Source: Gillisia lutea (GTDB lineage Bacteria > Bacteroidota > Bacteroidia > Flavobacteriales > Flavobacteriaceae). Taken from it: a stretch of DNA of 64,000 nt. A program made the translations under genes and the position numbers. Shown in pieces: positions 53,401 through 63,549 of the stretch (position 1 is the stretch's first letter; each line of letters opens with the position of its first letter). Below the pieces are notes generated by a model. The model had not been told where the DNA came from, did no database searches, and saw nothing but the letters and a program-made list of their open reading frames with translations. The stretch covers positions 186,001 through 250,000 of the forward strand of contig NZ_JAKGTH010000006.1 of NCBI RefSeq assembly GCF_021568705.1, in the 5' to 3' direction.

Positions 53401-55179
53401 TTATTCTGAAATTACCACTGGTGTCCTGTCAGATATCCCATTATTATTAAAAGCTTCTATCTGGAAATAATAGGTGTCGGTTCTGTCCATTCCCGTGAAG
53501 AAATAATCGTTTTTTCCATATACCATGATGCTGCCATACAGCTTATCAGGTGATTTTCCAAAATAGATCATATATCCATCGGCATCCGGGTTTTGCTGCC
53601 ATCTTATCCATGAACTTCTTCTTTCTCCAAATTTCTTAGGACTCGCTCTTAGCACCATGAAATTTTCTACTGGCGTTGGTTTTTCTCCAGCACCTTTTCC
53701 GAAGATCCTTAATCCGCTTAAGGCAAATTTTCCGGTAGGCATTTTTATATTTTCCAATTTCACATAACGCGCCTTTACAGGAGTTTTTAGCTCGATATAA
53801 TCGTGGGGCACATCTGTTTTATTCTTGCTTTTATCTACCAACAACTTCCAGTTCTTGCCATCGTTAGAAATATATAATTTATACTGATGGTATTTCCCCA
53901 AGGTTTTACCAAGAAATTCCACATCCTGATCGGCATAATTTATCTGAATAGCATTTACCGTAGAGATCTCTCCCAGATCGGTTTGGAACCATTCGCCCTT
54001 ATCGCTTGTTTTAGCCGACCAATACGTTTTTAAATCTTCATCAACCGCATTATTAGCCTGAAACCCTCCTAGAGTTGAAGATACCTGAACAGGCTTGTTA
54101 TAATTCAATAACATCCAACCTGTAAATAGACCTTTTATATGATCGGCATTCTTTTGAGGCAAATAAGTTGGATAATCTCCATAGGCTGTATTACTGTAAA
54201 GTACATCATCTTTATCGAAGCCGGCAGGCCAGATACCGACTCTACGTTCAAAATTATTCTTAACTCCTAAGATCACCGTTGAAACATGCCACCAATTTCC
54301 GAAGTTATCCTGGTAAGTAGCCCCATGCCCCGCTCCGCGGGCAAATCCTCCCGGCTTATATGAAAATGGATTATGCGTTTGATATGCAAATCCATCTAAT
54401 GGCTTGTCACTTACATAAACGCCATCTGCGTATCCGCTAAACTCGGTAGCCGGTGCGCCATATTGTAAATAGTATTTATTGTTGTATTTGGTAACCCAAG
54501 CCCCTTCCATAAAGGGTTGTAAGAACGTATTATCATTGTATTCACCAAAACGCTCCCAACCATGGTCTTCAGGATGTAAAGACATTAGAGGCTTTACAAA
54601 ACCTTCCGATTGTAAGGTCTTAGTGTTTATTTCGGTACCCAAAAGAGGAAACTCGTTACTTGACCCCCAATATAGAAAGAGCTTATCTTTTTCCTCATCA
54701 TATAAAAAACCGGGATCCCATGCGCCAACCTTTAGAGAGTCTACTGCTATTTCCCAATCATCTTCGGTAGGATTTTTACTTTTCCAGATAGGGAAGGAAG
54801 GACCGTGGGTAGAACCAACCACATACATTTCATCTTTCATTACAAATACAGCCGGTGCACAAAGCTCATCGTAAACGTCGTGTTGCGGTAATAAGAAACG
54901 TCTGGGCACAAATTTCCAATCGCTCATATCGTCACTCCACCAATATCCCCATTGATTGGTCGAAAATAAAAAGTATTTCCCTTTAAAATTTACGATAACA
55001 GGATCGGCGGTAGCACGATGTTTTCCCTGAGTTGCAAAATTTGGAATGGGAGTATACCCATAATCAATATTAACAGGATTACAATAAGTAGTTTGCTGTG
55101 CCTGCACTTCTAACGCAGAAATCAGGCATATAGCAATTAGTAGAATTGTTGAACTTTTTATTAGCTTTTGAAAAATCAT
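53401..55179 (-). CDS. GH43-like glycosidase with discoidin and fibronectin-like domains
   Basis: The 592-residue protein has a signal peptide (ISALEVQAQ) and a five-bladed propeller domain of GH43 type: ATADPVIVNFKGKYFLFST gives the base Asp, VGAWDPGFLYDEEKDKLFLYWGSS the second Asp and PFMEGAWVTKYNNKYYLQYG the acid Glu. A discoidin (F5/8 type C) domain follows at about 360-500 (AVDEDLKTYWSAKTSDKGEWFQTDLGEI), then a fibronectin-like domain (NPDADGYMIYFGKSPDKLYG). GH43 enzymes remove arabinose, xylose or galactose; the sugar here is not clear. It lies 14 bases behind the GH97 gene. Confidence 0.85.
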   Translation of the reverse strand: MIFQKLIKSSTILLIAICLISALEVQAQQTTYCNPVNIDYGYTPIPNFATQGKHRATADPVIVNFKGKYFLFSTNQWGYWWSDDMSDWKFVPRRFLLPQHDVYDELCAPAVFVMKDEMYVVGSTHGPSFPIWKSKNPTEDDWEIAVDSLKVGAWDPGFLYDEEKDKLFLYWGSSNEFPLLGTEINTKTLQSEGFVKPLMSLHPEDHGWERFGEYNDNTFLQPFMEGAWVTKYNNKYYLQYGAPATEFSGYADGVYVSDKPLDGFAYQTHNPFSYKPGGFARGAGHGATYQDNFGNWWHVSTVILGVKNNFERRVGIWPAGFDKDDVLYSNTAYGDYPTYLPQKNADHIKGLFTGWMLLNYNKPVQVSSTLGGFQANNAVDEDLKTYWSAKTSDKGEWFQTDLGEISTVNAIQINYADQDVEFLGKTLGKYHQYKLYISNDGKNWKLLVDKSKNKTDVPHDYIELKTPVKARYVKLENIKMPTGKFALSGLRIFGKGAGEKPTPVENFMVLRASPKKFGERRSSWIRWQQNPDADGYMIYFGKSPDKLYGSIMVYGKNDYFFTGMDRTDTYYFQIEAFNNNGISDRTPVVISE

Positions 55180-55193
55180 AGGGATCTTGAATT

Positions 55194-57293
55194 TTAATTA
55201 ATGGGCACGATACTAATCGCTGCACCACCTCCTGCGGCCAGTTCGAGTTTTAATTTCGTTTTACTGGTTACCGTGCGGGTTTTTATAGCATAGCTCTTCG
55301 GATTCTTTTCCCAATCGGCATTTTTACCATCGGCATAGATGGTTGCTTTATATTTCTTACCCGGAGTAAGGAAATCGAGTTTGATCTCTGTTTTACGAGC
55401 ATTTTCATCGGTAATAGCTCCCAGAAACCAGCTTTCTGAATTCTTATCTTTTCTTGCAACACTTAAATAATCACCAGGTTCTGCCTCCAAATACTTTGAA
55501 TCCTGCCAATCTACCGGCACGTCTTTTATAAATTGAAATGCATCAAGATACTTTTCGTAATTCTCTGGCAGATCGGCCGCCATTTGTAAAGGAGAATACA
55601 TAGTTACGTATAATGCCAATTGTTTTGCCAAGGTTGTATGTACCTGTTCTGTTTTCTCAGGATCGTACACGCTCATCTTAATTTCGAAGATACCGGGTGT
55701 ATAATCCATAGGACCTCCTAGTAATCGTGTAAATGGCAAGATGGTTTCATGCTTCGGATCGTTCCCGGAACTCCATGCATTAAACTCGTTTCCACGAGCC
55801 GCTTCTGCTGCAATGTAGTTAGGGTACGTTCTGCTATAACCCGTAGGACGCACACTTTCGTGCGAATTCACCATGATCTTATAATCTGCAGCGCGCTGAG
55901 CCACATAGTTAAAATGGTTTACCATAGTTTGTCCGTCATGAAATTCACCTCTTGGAATAATTCTTCCTACATATCCCGATTTTACTGCAGGATAACCATA
56001 TTCCTTCATCAAGTTGAAGGCTCTGTCCAGGTGTCTTTCATAATTTGCTACTGAAGCTGAGGTTTCATGATGCATGATCATTTTCACTCCTTTTGATTTT
56101 GCATAATCCGATACTTCTTTCAAGTCGAAATCGGGATAAGGAGTAACAAAATCGAAGACGTCTTCTTTCCAGTTCCCAAACCAATCTTCCCAACCTACAT
56201 TCCAACCTTCTACCAGCACCCCATCAAATCCGTGTTTGGCAGCAAAATCTATATATCTCTTCGTATTCTCAGTAGTTGCGCCATGCTTTCCACTTGGCAC
56301 TAATTCTTGTGAGGCTGCATTTTGAGCATTCTGACTTCCTGCAAAATCCCAAGTTGATTTCCCCACATGCATTTCCCACCAAATACCTACATATTTCATA
56401 GGCTTGATCCAGGAAACATCTTCAATTTTATTTGGTTCATTCAGGTTTAAGATCATTTTTGAGGCTACAATATCACGAGCATCGTCGCTAACCATAATAG
56501 TTCTCCATGGTGTAACCGATGGTGTTCTTAAGTACGCCATATCTCCCACCGCATTAGGAACTAATTTCGATTTCAATTCGAAATTTTCAGTATTTACATC
56601 TAAATGCATCACCGGATAATTCACTACCGCAGCTTCAAAAATGTTAAGATATAGGCCGTCCTTAGATTTCATCATTAAGGGCGATTGCACTCGGTACTTA
56701 CTTTCTATACTTTTAAGTGCGATCCCATTATTCAAGTCGAGTTTAGAATTGTCTATTTCAGATAATTTACTCTCACTATAGACATACTCCTGACTGTCAA
56801 AATCTCCGGGAATCCAGAAGGTATTGTGATCTCCGGTGAGGTTGAATTCTGTATTCTCTTCAGAGACCACGAAATATCTTACAGCATCTTCTGAAGGAAA
56901 TTCATATCTAAAAGCAACTCCCTCATCATACACTTTAAAAACGATATCCAATTTTCTGTTGGTTTCCTTTTGAAGTAAATGAAAACTTGCCTGATTGTAA
57001 TGATTTCTGATGGTGGATTGTTCCCCCAACACAGGATTCCAAGTTTCATCCACATTAGTCTCTTCTTTATTAACAAGACTAAAGCCCTGCACAAGTGCTG
57101 TATCTTCTTTTAAAGAGAGTCCCATTTTACTGGTCTTTACTACCTCTTTCCCTTTATAAGTAACACTATAAGTAGGTGTTCCTTTTGCATCTAAAGAAAA
57201 TTCTACCTGTATCTGTTTTGAGGGAGACTCGAGCTGTTGTGCTGAAAGCGTGAAAAAAGAACACGCCAGCAGCAGAAAACATAGTTTTTTCAT
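55194..57293 (-). CDS. GH97 alpha-glucosidase (SusB-like)
   Basis: This enzyme of about 699 residues should release alpha-linked glucose with inversion. Apart from the signal peptide (MKKLCFLLLACSFFTLSAQ), the catalytic region resembles SusB: MIMHHETSASVANYERH, AVKSGYVGRIIPRGEFHDGQTMVNHF, VNSHESVRPTGYSRTYPN, ARGNEFNAW and ILPFTRLLGGPMDYTPGIFEIKM, with glutamates at the positions expected for the inverting group. The frame reaches an ATG at 57311, but that at 57293 starts the signal peptide cleanly and is preferred. The close agreement with SusB makes alpha-glucosidase more likely here than for the GH97 at 22305. Confidence 0.9.
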   Translation of the reverse strand: MKKLCFLLLACSFFTLSAQQLESPSKQIQVEFSLDAKGTPTYSVTYKGKEVVKTSKMGLSLKEDTALVQGFSLVNKEETNVDETWNPVLGEQSTIRNHYNQASFHLLQKETNRKLDIVFKVYDEGVAFRYEFPSEDAVRYFVVSEENTEFNLTGDHNTFWIPGDFDSQEYVYSESKLSEIDNSKLDLNNGIALKSIESKYRVQSPLMMKSKDGLYLNIFEAAVVNYPVMHLDVNTENFELKSKLVPNAVGDMAYLRTPSVTPWRTIMVSDDARDIVASKMILNLNEPNKIEDVSWIKPMKYVGIWWEMHVGKSTWDFAGSQNAQNAASQELVPSGKHGATTENTKRYIDFAAKHGFDGVLVEGWNVGWEDWFGNWKEDVFDFVTPYPDFDLKEVSDYAKSKGVKMIMHHETSASVANYERHLDRAFNLMKEYGYPAVKSGYVGRIIPRGEFHDGQTMVNHFNYVAQRAADYKIMVNSHESVRPTGYSRTYPNYIAAEAARGNEFNAWSSGNDPKHETILPFTRLLGGPMDYTPGIFEIKMSVYDPEKTEQVHTTLAKQLALYVTMYSPLQMAADLPENYEKYLDAFQFIKDVPVDWQDSKYLEAEPGDYLSVARKDKNSESWFLGAITDENARKTEIKLDFLTPGKKYKATIYADGKNADWEKNPKSYAIKTRTVTSKTKLKLELAAGGGAAISIVPIN

Positions 57294-57316
57294 AAGTTTT
57301 AATTTATACATGCTAA

Positions 57317-59650
57317 TTATTTAACTAGCTCAAATTTAGACTTTAAATTTTCTTCAGAGTTGGTTCCTACAAAAACTTCAAAATCCCCTAATTCATATAC
57401 ATGATCTAAACTTGAATTATAAAACTTCAAATCTTCAGTGGTCAATTTAAAAGTTACCGTCTTGGTTTCTCCTTTTTTCAGGAAGATCTTTTGGAAACCT
57501 TTTAGTTCTTTCACCGGTCTGGTAACCGACCCAACTAAGTCTCTAATGTAGAGCTGAACAACCTCTTTTCCATCGTAATCCCCACTGTTCTTTACATCTA
57601 CAGAAATTTCCAAAGAGTCTTTTTCACTCAATTTATCGGTGCTTAATTTTAAGTTGTCATAATTAAAAGTTGTGTAGCTCAATCCGTACCCAAATGGATA
57701 TAGCGGTTCGTTGCGCTCGTCGATATAATTAGAACGGAATTTCACAAATTTCCCCTCTTTGTTACCAAGTGGTCTTCCGGTATTCTTATGATTGTAAAAA
57801 ATTGGAATTTGCCCTACACTTCTTGGAAAGGTTGCTGTGATCTTGGCCGATGGATTTACATCTCCAAATAATACATCAGCAATGGCATCTCCCGTCTCGC
57901 TTCCTCCAAACCATACATCTAAAATTGCAGGTACCGTTTTATCTTCTTCTGTCAATACCAAGGGTCTACCATTAAACAATACTAGAACTACCGGTTTTCC
58001 CGTTTTCACTAATGCCTGAAGTAGATCTCTCTGTGCTTTTGGAATTGAAATATCTACACGACTGCTGCTTTCTCCACTCATTTCTGAAGATTCGCCAATA
58101 GCTGCAATAATTACATCGGCTTTTGAAGCTATTTGCAAAGCCTCTTTTCTCATTTCTTCATCAGATCTTCCATCTCTCGGGATCTCTTTTCCGAAAGCTG
58201 TTCCGCGCTCTTCAAAATCTTTATCATACGATAAATTACTTCCTTTAGCGTATAAGATCTTAGCTGAATTCCCTACGGCTGACTTTATTCCTTCTAATAC
58301 CGAAATGGATTTATCCTGAGAAGTGGCAACACTCCAGGTTCCAGCCATGTTTTCCTTTGTGTAGGCCAAAGGTCCAACTACCGCAATGGTTCCTGTTTTT
58401 TTAATAGGCAATATATTCTTATCATTTTTTAGCAATACCATAGACTGTGCTGCTACCTCTCTTGCGAAACTTCTATTTTCTTTTGTAAAAACTTCGGTAT
58501 TTGCACGCTCTTCATCACAATATCTATACGGGTCTTCAAATAAACCTAGTTGAAACTTCGCCTCTAGAATTCTTCTAACTGCTGCATCAATATATTCGAT
58601 AGAAACCTTTCCTTCGGATAATGATTTTTCGAGAGTAGAAACAAAACCTTCTCCCACCATATCCATATCGATTCCGGCATTCAATGCCAAAGCGGAAACA
58701 GTTTGTAAATCTCCCATTCCATGTTCGATCATTTCATTGATACCGGTATAATCGGTCACTACAAAACCATCAAAATTCCATTGATCTCTTAAAAGATCGG
58801 TAAGCAACCATTTGTTTCCGGTAGCTGGGATTCCATCTATCTCGTTAAAAGACGCCATAACAGAACCTACTCCGGCATCAATTGCAGCTTTATAAGGTGG
58901 TAAATATTCGTTATACATTCGAATTCTACTCATATCTACCGTATTGTAATCTCTCCCCGCCTCAGACGCACCATATAGTGCAAAATGCTTTACACATGCC
59001 AGAATGGTATTGTTTCTTCGTAGATCATCCTGCTGATATCCACGAACCATCGCTTTGGCTATTTCTCCACCTAAATAAGCATCTTCTCCACTACCTTCTG
59101 AAACACGACCCCAACGTGGGTCTCTTGAAATATCCACCATGGGTGAAAATGTCCAGTTAATACCATCGGCACTTGCCTCCATTGCAGCCATCTTAGCAGT
59201 TTTCTCAATCATTGGCATATCCCAAGATGTAGATAGTCCTAACGGAATTGGAAAAGTAGTCTCGTATCCATGGATAACGTCCATTCCAAAGATTAATGGG
59301 ATCTTCAAGCGGCTTTTTTCAACAGCTATTCGTTGTACTTCTTTGATCTTTTCAACAGATTTGATATTGAAAAGACCTCCAATTTTCCCTTCTTCGATTT
59401 TCTTGGCCACGTCGGAACTTTTTGACTGTCCGGTAGTGATATCTCCGGAAGATGGTAAATTCAGCTGACCGAGTTTTTCGGTTAAGGTCATTACTGAAAG
59501 TAAGGAATCTATTTTCTTATCCATTACTACCTTATCAGCCTTATACGCAGAATAATCGATGCTTTGGATTTTAGTTGCAGCTTTGTCTTGAGCATTCACA
59601 GCAAAAGAACAACCGCATATTGCTAGTAAAATCAGTTTCTTTTTCAACAT
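57317..59650 (-). CDS. GH3 beta-glucosidase (BglX-like)
   Basis: The enzyme (about 777 residues) has a signal peptide and resembles E. coli BglX: GQLNLPSSGD, RLKIPLIFGMDVIHGYETTFPIPLGLSTSWD, FSPMVDISRDPRWGRVSEGSGEDAYLG, the nucleophile Asp300 in GFVVTDYTGI and a C-terminal fibronectin-like domain (PFGYGLSYTTFNYDNL). The ATG at 59650 gives a normal signal peptide; the frame runs to 59683. Such periplasmic enzymes hydrolyse many beta-gluco-oligosaccharides, and GH3 enzymes of this type accompany GH144 in a Bacteroides beta-1,2-glucan locus, which fits the tandem GH144 genes here. Confidence 0.93.
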   Translation of the reverse strand: MLKKKLILLAICGCSFAVNAQDKAATKIQSIDYSAYKADKVVMDKKIDSLLSVMTLTEKLGQLNLPSSGDITTGQSKSSDVAKKIEEGKIGGLFNIKSVEKIKEVQRIAVEKSRLKIPLIFGMDVIHGYETTFPIPLGLSTSWDMPMIEKTAKMAAMEASADGINWTFSPMVDISRDPRWGRVSEGSGEDAYLGGEIAKAMVRGYQQDDLRRNNTILACVKHFALYGASEAGRDYNTVDMSRIRMYNEYLPPYKAAIDAGVGSVMASFNEIDGIPATGNKWLLTDLLRDQWNFDGFVVTDYTGINEMIEHGMGDLQTVSALALNAGIDMDMVGEGFVSTLEKSLSEGKVSIEYIDAAVRRILEAKFQLGLFEDPYRYCDEERANTEVFTKENRSFAREVAAQSMVLLKNDKNILPIKKTGTIAVVGPLAYTKENMAGTWSVATSQDKSISVLEGIKSAVGNSAKILYAKGSNLSYDKDFEERGTAFGKEIPRDGRSDEEMRKEALQIASKADVIIAAIGESSEMSGESSSRVDISIPKAQRDLLQALVKTGKPVVLVLFNGRPLVLTEEDKTVPAILDVWFGGSETGDAIADVLFGDVNPSAKITATFPRSVGQIPIFYNHKNTGRPLGNKEGKFVKFRSNYIDERNEPLYPFGYGLSYTTFNYDNLKLSTDKLSEKDSLEISVDVKNSGDYDGKEVVQLYIRDLVGSVTRPVKELKGFQKIFLKKGETKTVTFKLTTEDLKFYNSSLDHVYELGDFEVFVGTNSEENLKSKFELVK

Positions 59651-59696
59651 TGGGATCTTATTTATTGAGTAATTCATTTTCATAGTCTACTATTTT

Positions 59697-61406
59697 TTAT
59701 TCCATGGGTGTGCCCCTCATTTTTTCAAAATTATCGTAAGCTTTCTTTACAGATTTTGGAGAGGAGGTTTCAAATTCTTTATCGGTTACCTTGTAAGCAG
59801 CTTGTAAAGAATCTAGTTTCAGTTTCATTTCATTTATAATATCTGCGTAATTACTATCAGCGTACAGATTGTGCTCCTCTGTGGGATCTTCTTTTAGATC
59901 GTAGAACTCCCATTGGTCGATATCATCATAAAAATGGATTAGCTTATACCTCTCTGTTCGTACTCCATAATGACGTTTTACCATATGAAAGGCTGGAAAA
60001 TCGTAAAAATGATAATAAAGAGCATCGTGTTTCGGCATAGTATTACTCTCAGAAAAAAGCCCTTTAAACGAAATTCCTTGCATATCTGCAGGCGGGGTTA
60101 TTCCGGCAAAATTTAGAATAGTAGGAGCAAAATCCAGGTTTTGAGTAAGCGCATTCACAGTGGTATTGGCTTTTATCTCTTTAGGAAATTGCATAAGCAA
60201 CGGCATTTTAAAAGATTCTTCATACATGAATCGTTTATCGAACCAGCCCTTTTCGCCTAAATAGAAACCCTGATCTGAGGTATAAATCACCAGAGTATTC
60301 TTATCTAAGCCGGTTTTTTCAAGATAATCTAATATCTTCCCTACGCCTTCATCTACAGAAGCGATAGTTGCCATATAATCCTGAAGATAGCGCTGCAGTT
60401 TCCACATGGCCATTTCTTTTCCGGATAGTTGCATATCATGCATGGCATCGTTCTTTTTACGATATGCCGTGTTCCATATTTTTTTCTGCACGGGCGTCAT
60501 TCTTTCGAAATCATCAGTCCACGGATTACTTGCTAACTCATCGGTTCCATGATGTTTAGACATTTTTAGATCATGCCCTTCATACATATCTTTATAGATG
60601 GTTTGCAATTGTTGTTGGGCAGCCTTTTGATTTTCATGGTCTGAAAAATAAGTTTCTGGTACAGGAAAACTAACCGAATCGTACAAGTTTAAATGCCTTA
60701 AGGCAGGCATCCAGTTTCTATGTGGCGCTTTATGATGCACCATTAAATAAAAGGGTTTTGTTCTATCTCGTTTTTCCATCCACTCTATAGAATAATTGGT
60801 GATAAGATCTGTTGCATAGCCCTCTACTACGGTAGTATCTTTCATATCAATGCTCCAGTGCGGATTATTATTCACATATTCCTCATCGATATTTACAGTA
60901 TCCTTTTGTTCAATAAATTCAGGATTATAATATTTTCCCTGATCATTCAATATCTTCCAATGGTCGAATCCGGTTGGAAAACCGTGTAGGTGCCACTTAC
61001 CAATTATAGCCGTTTGATACCCATTTTTTTGAAGGATCTTCGGAAAGGTTTGCTGAGAATTATCGAACTTCTCACCGTTCATCCGAAACCCGTTTATATG
61101 ACTGTGCTTTCCGGTAAGTATTACAGCTCTGCTGGGCCCGCAAATGGAATTGGTACAGAAATTCTTTTGAAATATAGCACCATTTCTGGCCAGCCTGTCA
61201 ATATTTGGGGTAGGTGCAACTTTTCCAATAGCATGTCCATAAGCGCTAATTGCCTGTACCGCATGATCATCAGCCATTATAAAGATGATATTTGGCTGAT
61301 CGTATTGCGAATTAGAAACCGCCATGTCTTTCTTTGCTTCCTCTTGACAAGAAAATAAAAGCAAAAAAGCCAGTAATGGGATGATATTAGACTTGGAAAA
61401 GCACAT
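59697..61406 (-). CDS. Type I sulfatase (formylglycine-dependent)
   Basis: The 569-residue lipoprotein (LLLFSC) removes sulfate esters. NIIFIMADDHAVQAISAYG gives the metal-binding Asp pair, and Cys89 in CGPSRAVILTG is the exact CxPxRxxxTG signature for conversion to formylglycine. GKWHLHG and YTSDQGFYLGEKGWFDKRFMYEES also match the family, which resembles N-acetylglucosamine-6-sulfatases and heparan sulfatases. A formylglycine-modifying enzyme must be elsewhere in the genome. It shows that the cluster acts on a sulfated glycan, or at least on one that may carry sulfate. It lies 3 bases behind the esterase gene. Confidence 0.93.
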   Translation of the reverse strand: MCFSKSNIIPLLAFLLLFSCQEEAKKDMAVSNSQYDQPNIIFIMADDHAVQAISAYGHAIGKVAPTPNIDRLARNGAIFQKNFCTNSICGPSRAVILTGKHSHINGFRMNGEKFDNSQQTFPKILQKNGYQTAIIGKWHLHGFPTGFDHWKILNDQGKYYNPEFIEQKDTVNIDEEYVNNNPHWSIDMKDTTVVEGYATDLITNYSIEWMEKRDRTKPFYLMVHHKAPHRNWMPALRHLNLYDSVSFPVPETYFSDHENQKAAQQQLQTIYKDMYEGHDLKMSKHHGTDELASNPWTDDFERMTPVQKKIWNTAYRKKNDAMHDMQLSGKEMAMWKLQRYLQDYMATIASVDEGVGKILDYLEKTGLDKNTLVIYTSDQGFYLGEKGWFDKRFMYEESFKMPLLMQFPKEIKANTTVNALTQNLDFAPTILNFAGITPPADMQGISFKGLFSESNTMPKHDALYYHFYDFPAFHMVKRHYGVRTERYKLIHFYDDIDQWEFYDLKEDPTEEHNLYADSNYADIINEMKLKLDSLQAAYKVTDKEFETSSPKSVKKAYDNFEKMRGTPME

Positions 61407-61409
61407 TTT

Positions 61410-62120
61410 TTAAATTCTCTTTTGGTTTAGCAACCAGGTATAGAACTCTGGGTTATTATAGGTCTCTTCCCAACTATTATGATTTGCAAACGGATAGATG
61501 GTATATTTCACATCATTGCCAGCTGCCTTCAAAGCTTTCACCATATTGTTGCTATTCTCTGGTAACACTACATCATCTAAAGCCCCATGAAATACCCAGA
61601 TTGGCATTTCTTTTAGATGAAAAGCATTTCTATAGATAGGTCTGTAAATAGCTCCGCAAATAGGTGCCATTGCAGCGAACAGTTCAGGGTGCTCCCCTCC
61701 TGTTGCCCAAACCCCGTATCCTCCCATGCTCAAACCGGTTAGATATACTCTAGTTTCATCTATATTATTTTCTTGGATCACCTTTTTCACCAATCCTGCT
61801 ACCTGTTCTGGCTGCCAATAAACTCCTTCCGGACAGTGAGGTGCAAGAATAACAGCGTTTAGCTCATTTCCTTCCCTTATATATTTTAATGGACCATGAA
61901 TTCCAACTCTTGAAAGTTCCCCTCCTCGCTCTCCGGCTCCATGCAGGAAAACGATCAATGGAAATTTTTCGCCAGTGCTTTTATAGGTACTAGGAGTATA
62001 TAACTGATAGTCCAGTTTAACCGGGATTTTCACTTCTTCCTCAAAAGAATGTTCAGTGATCTGTGCATACCCGGCAACGGATATAACGAATAGCAATAAG
62101 AGAGTTAGGTTTTTTTTCAT
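61410..62120 (-). CDS. Secreted alpha/beta-hydrolase (esterase/phospholipase-like)
   Basis: The 236-residue enzyme has a signal peptide (LLLLFVISVAGYAQ) and an alpha/beta-hydrolase fold of the dienelactone hydrolase/phospholipase type: FLHGAGERGGE for the oxyanion hole, Ser131 in LTGLSMGGYG, Asp in HGALDDVVLP and His in FANHNSWEETY. In CAZyme clusters such enzymes often act as carbohydrate esterases or feruloyl/acetyl esterases, which is the likely role. The substrate is not known. Confidence 0.85.
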   Translation of the reverse strand: MKKNLTLLLLFVISVAGYAQITEHSFEEEVKIPVKLDYQLYTPSTYKSTGEKFPLIVFLHGAGERGGELSRVGIHGPLKYIREGNELNAVILAPHCPEGVYWQPEQVAGLVKKVIQENNIDETRVYLTGLSMGGYGVWATGGEHPELFAAMAPICGAIYRPIYRNAFHLKEMPIWVFHGALDDVVLPENSNNMVKALKAAGNDVKYTIYPFANHNSWEETYNNPEFYTWLLNQKRI

Positions 62121-62131
62121 CGAAATAAGTT

Positions 62132-63514
62132 TTAATAAGTAAATCCTAATTTATCTAATCCAGCTTTGATTTCTTCAGCCCCCATAAACAAGTCCCATAT
62201 AAGTCCCGAGCGGTAATTCTCGATCATTACCACTTGTGGCCCCTGGTCTATTGCCAAATATCTTGGCGCTACCCAATCTTCTCCCTCCAGACTAAATGCA
62301 TCGTAAAAACCAGCCGGCCCCCAAGTAAGATCATGAAGGTCGTTATAGAAATACCTCATAGCGCGTATTGATTCTGCAGGAGTATAAGGAATAGAACTTA
62401 TGGCAGCGGTAGGAGAGATTACACCTTTATCATTCGTAGGGGAATGAGCGGTGTAACCAATGCTACCATCTTCACTTTTAGTATAACTCGCGGTTAAGCC
62501 CCAAAGATTTTCGCCATAACCTTCAAATTTGTTTGGATTTGCCACACAGTATAAATAATCGATCTTAGAATGATTTACATTCAAATCCCAGTAATTGGCG
62601 TATTTATCAGAAAGTCCTTTTGGGTTCAAACCTAGGTAAGAATAATGCGCCCAGAATAACGGACCACCAAATTTCTGAGCTCCGTTATGCTTTAAAATAA
62701 GGGGTAAATCATATTTTGTATTAGAACTTTTGATGTCACCACCACGTGCCCAACCTTTATGGTAAGGAGCTGCACTAATGCTATGCGAAGGTGAAGCTGC
62801 AGCTAGCACATAGGTAATTAGTGTTTCGTTATACCCCTCTAAAGGAAAATTCATTTCCCAGTTATGAGTGGGAGACCAGTGCCAGAAAAGGACGTCTTTA
62901 TTGTTATTAGTATACCAACTCCATTCTATACTTTTCCAAAGTTTATCATATTTAGCTGCAACGGCTTTTTCAGACTCATTCCCGTTTTTAAGATATTCTC
63001 TAACTACAATAAAACCTTGAGCGAGAAAAGCTGTTTCTACGATATCACCTCCATCATCGTTATTACTAAACGACTGAGTTTTTCCGGTTTCACCATTCAT
63101 CCAGTGCGACCATGCTCCATGGTATCTATCGGCACTGGTAAGGAAATCAGCTATTTTATCAAGTCTGGCAACCACTTCTTCTTTTGGAATAAATTTGCGC
63201 TCCATTCCAACCACCAAAGACATTAAGCCAAAACCTGAGCCACCTGAAGTAACTATATGAGCATCATTTTTAGGATAATTCCCATCAGGATGAAAACGTT
63301 CTCTTGCCATCCCCGAATTTGGCTCGGCATATTCCCAAAAATACTTCAAGGTTTGTTTTTGAACCGTATCTAATAGTGCATCTTCCGATAGCTCCTTAAT
63401 TTTAACAGCTAAGGAATCTTCAGCATCAGTAGGTTTATCTTTTTGCTGATTATTCTTACATCCCGTAAAAAGAACAATTACACATGTAAAGATGGTTAAA
63501 TAGTTGTTTCTCAT
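62132..63514 (-). CDS. GH144 beta-1,2-glucan-type glycosidase (lipoprotein)
   Basis: The enzyme of about 460 residues has a lipoprotein signal (CVIVLFTGC) and belongs to GH144 (Pfam glycoamylase): QKQTLKYFWEYAEPNSGMARER, GGSGFGLMSLVVGMER, FLAQGFIVVREYL, EGYNETLITYVLAAASP, and the C-terminal EGYGENLWGLTASYTK, SPTNDKGVISPTAAISSIPYTP and AIDQGPQVVMIENYRSG. Characterised GH144 proteins include endo-beta-1,2-glucanase and sophorohydrolase. The ATG at 63514 is chosen because it starts the signal peptide; the frame also has an ATG at 63550. Next to it, upstream, is a second copy. Endo or exo action cannot be read from this. Confidence 0.9.
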   Translation of the reverse strand: MRNNYLTIFTCVIVLFTGCKNNQQKDKPTDAEDSLAVKIKELSEDALLDTVQKQTLKYFWEYAEPNSGMARERFHPDGNYPKNDAHIVTSGGSGFGLMSLVVGMERKFIPKEEVVARLDKIADFLTSADRYHGAWSHWMNGETGKTQSFSNNDDGGDIVETAFLAQGFIVVREYLKNGNESEKAVAAKYDKLWKSIEWSWYTNNNKDVLFWHWSPTHNWEMNFPLEGYNETLITYVLAAASPSHSISAAPYHKGWARGGDIKSSNTKYDLPLILKHNGAQKFGGPLFWAHYSYLGLNPKGLSDKYANYWDLNVNHSKIDYLYCVANPNKFEGYGENLWGLTASYTKSEDGSIGYTAHSPTNDKGVISPTAAISSIPYTPAESIRAMRYFYNDLHDLTWGPAGFYDAFSLEGEDWVAPRYLAIDQGPQVVMIENYRSGLIWDLFMGAEEIKAGLDKLGFTY

Positions 63515-63549
63515 TCTATTAAAAGTTATTATTGAGAGTTCGCTAAACA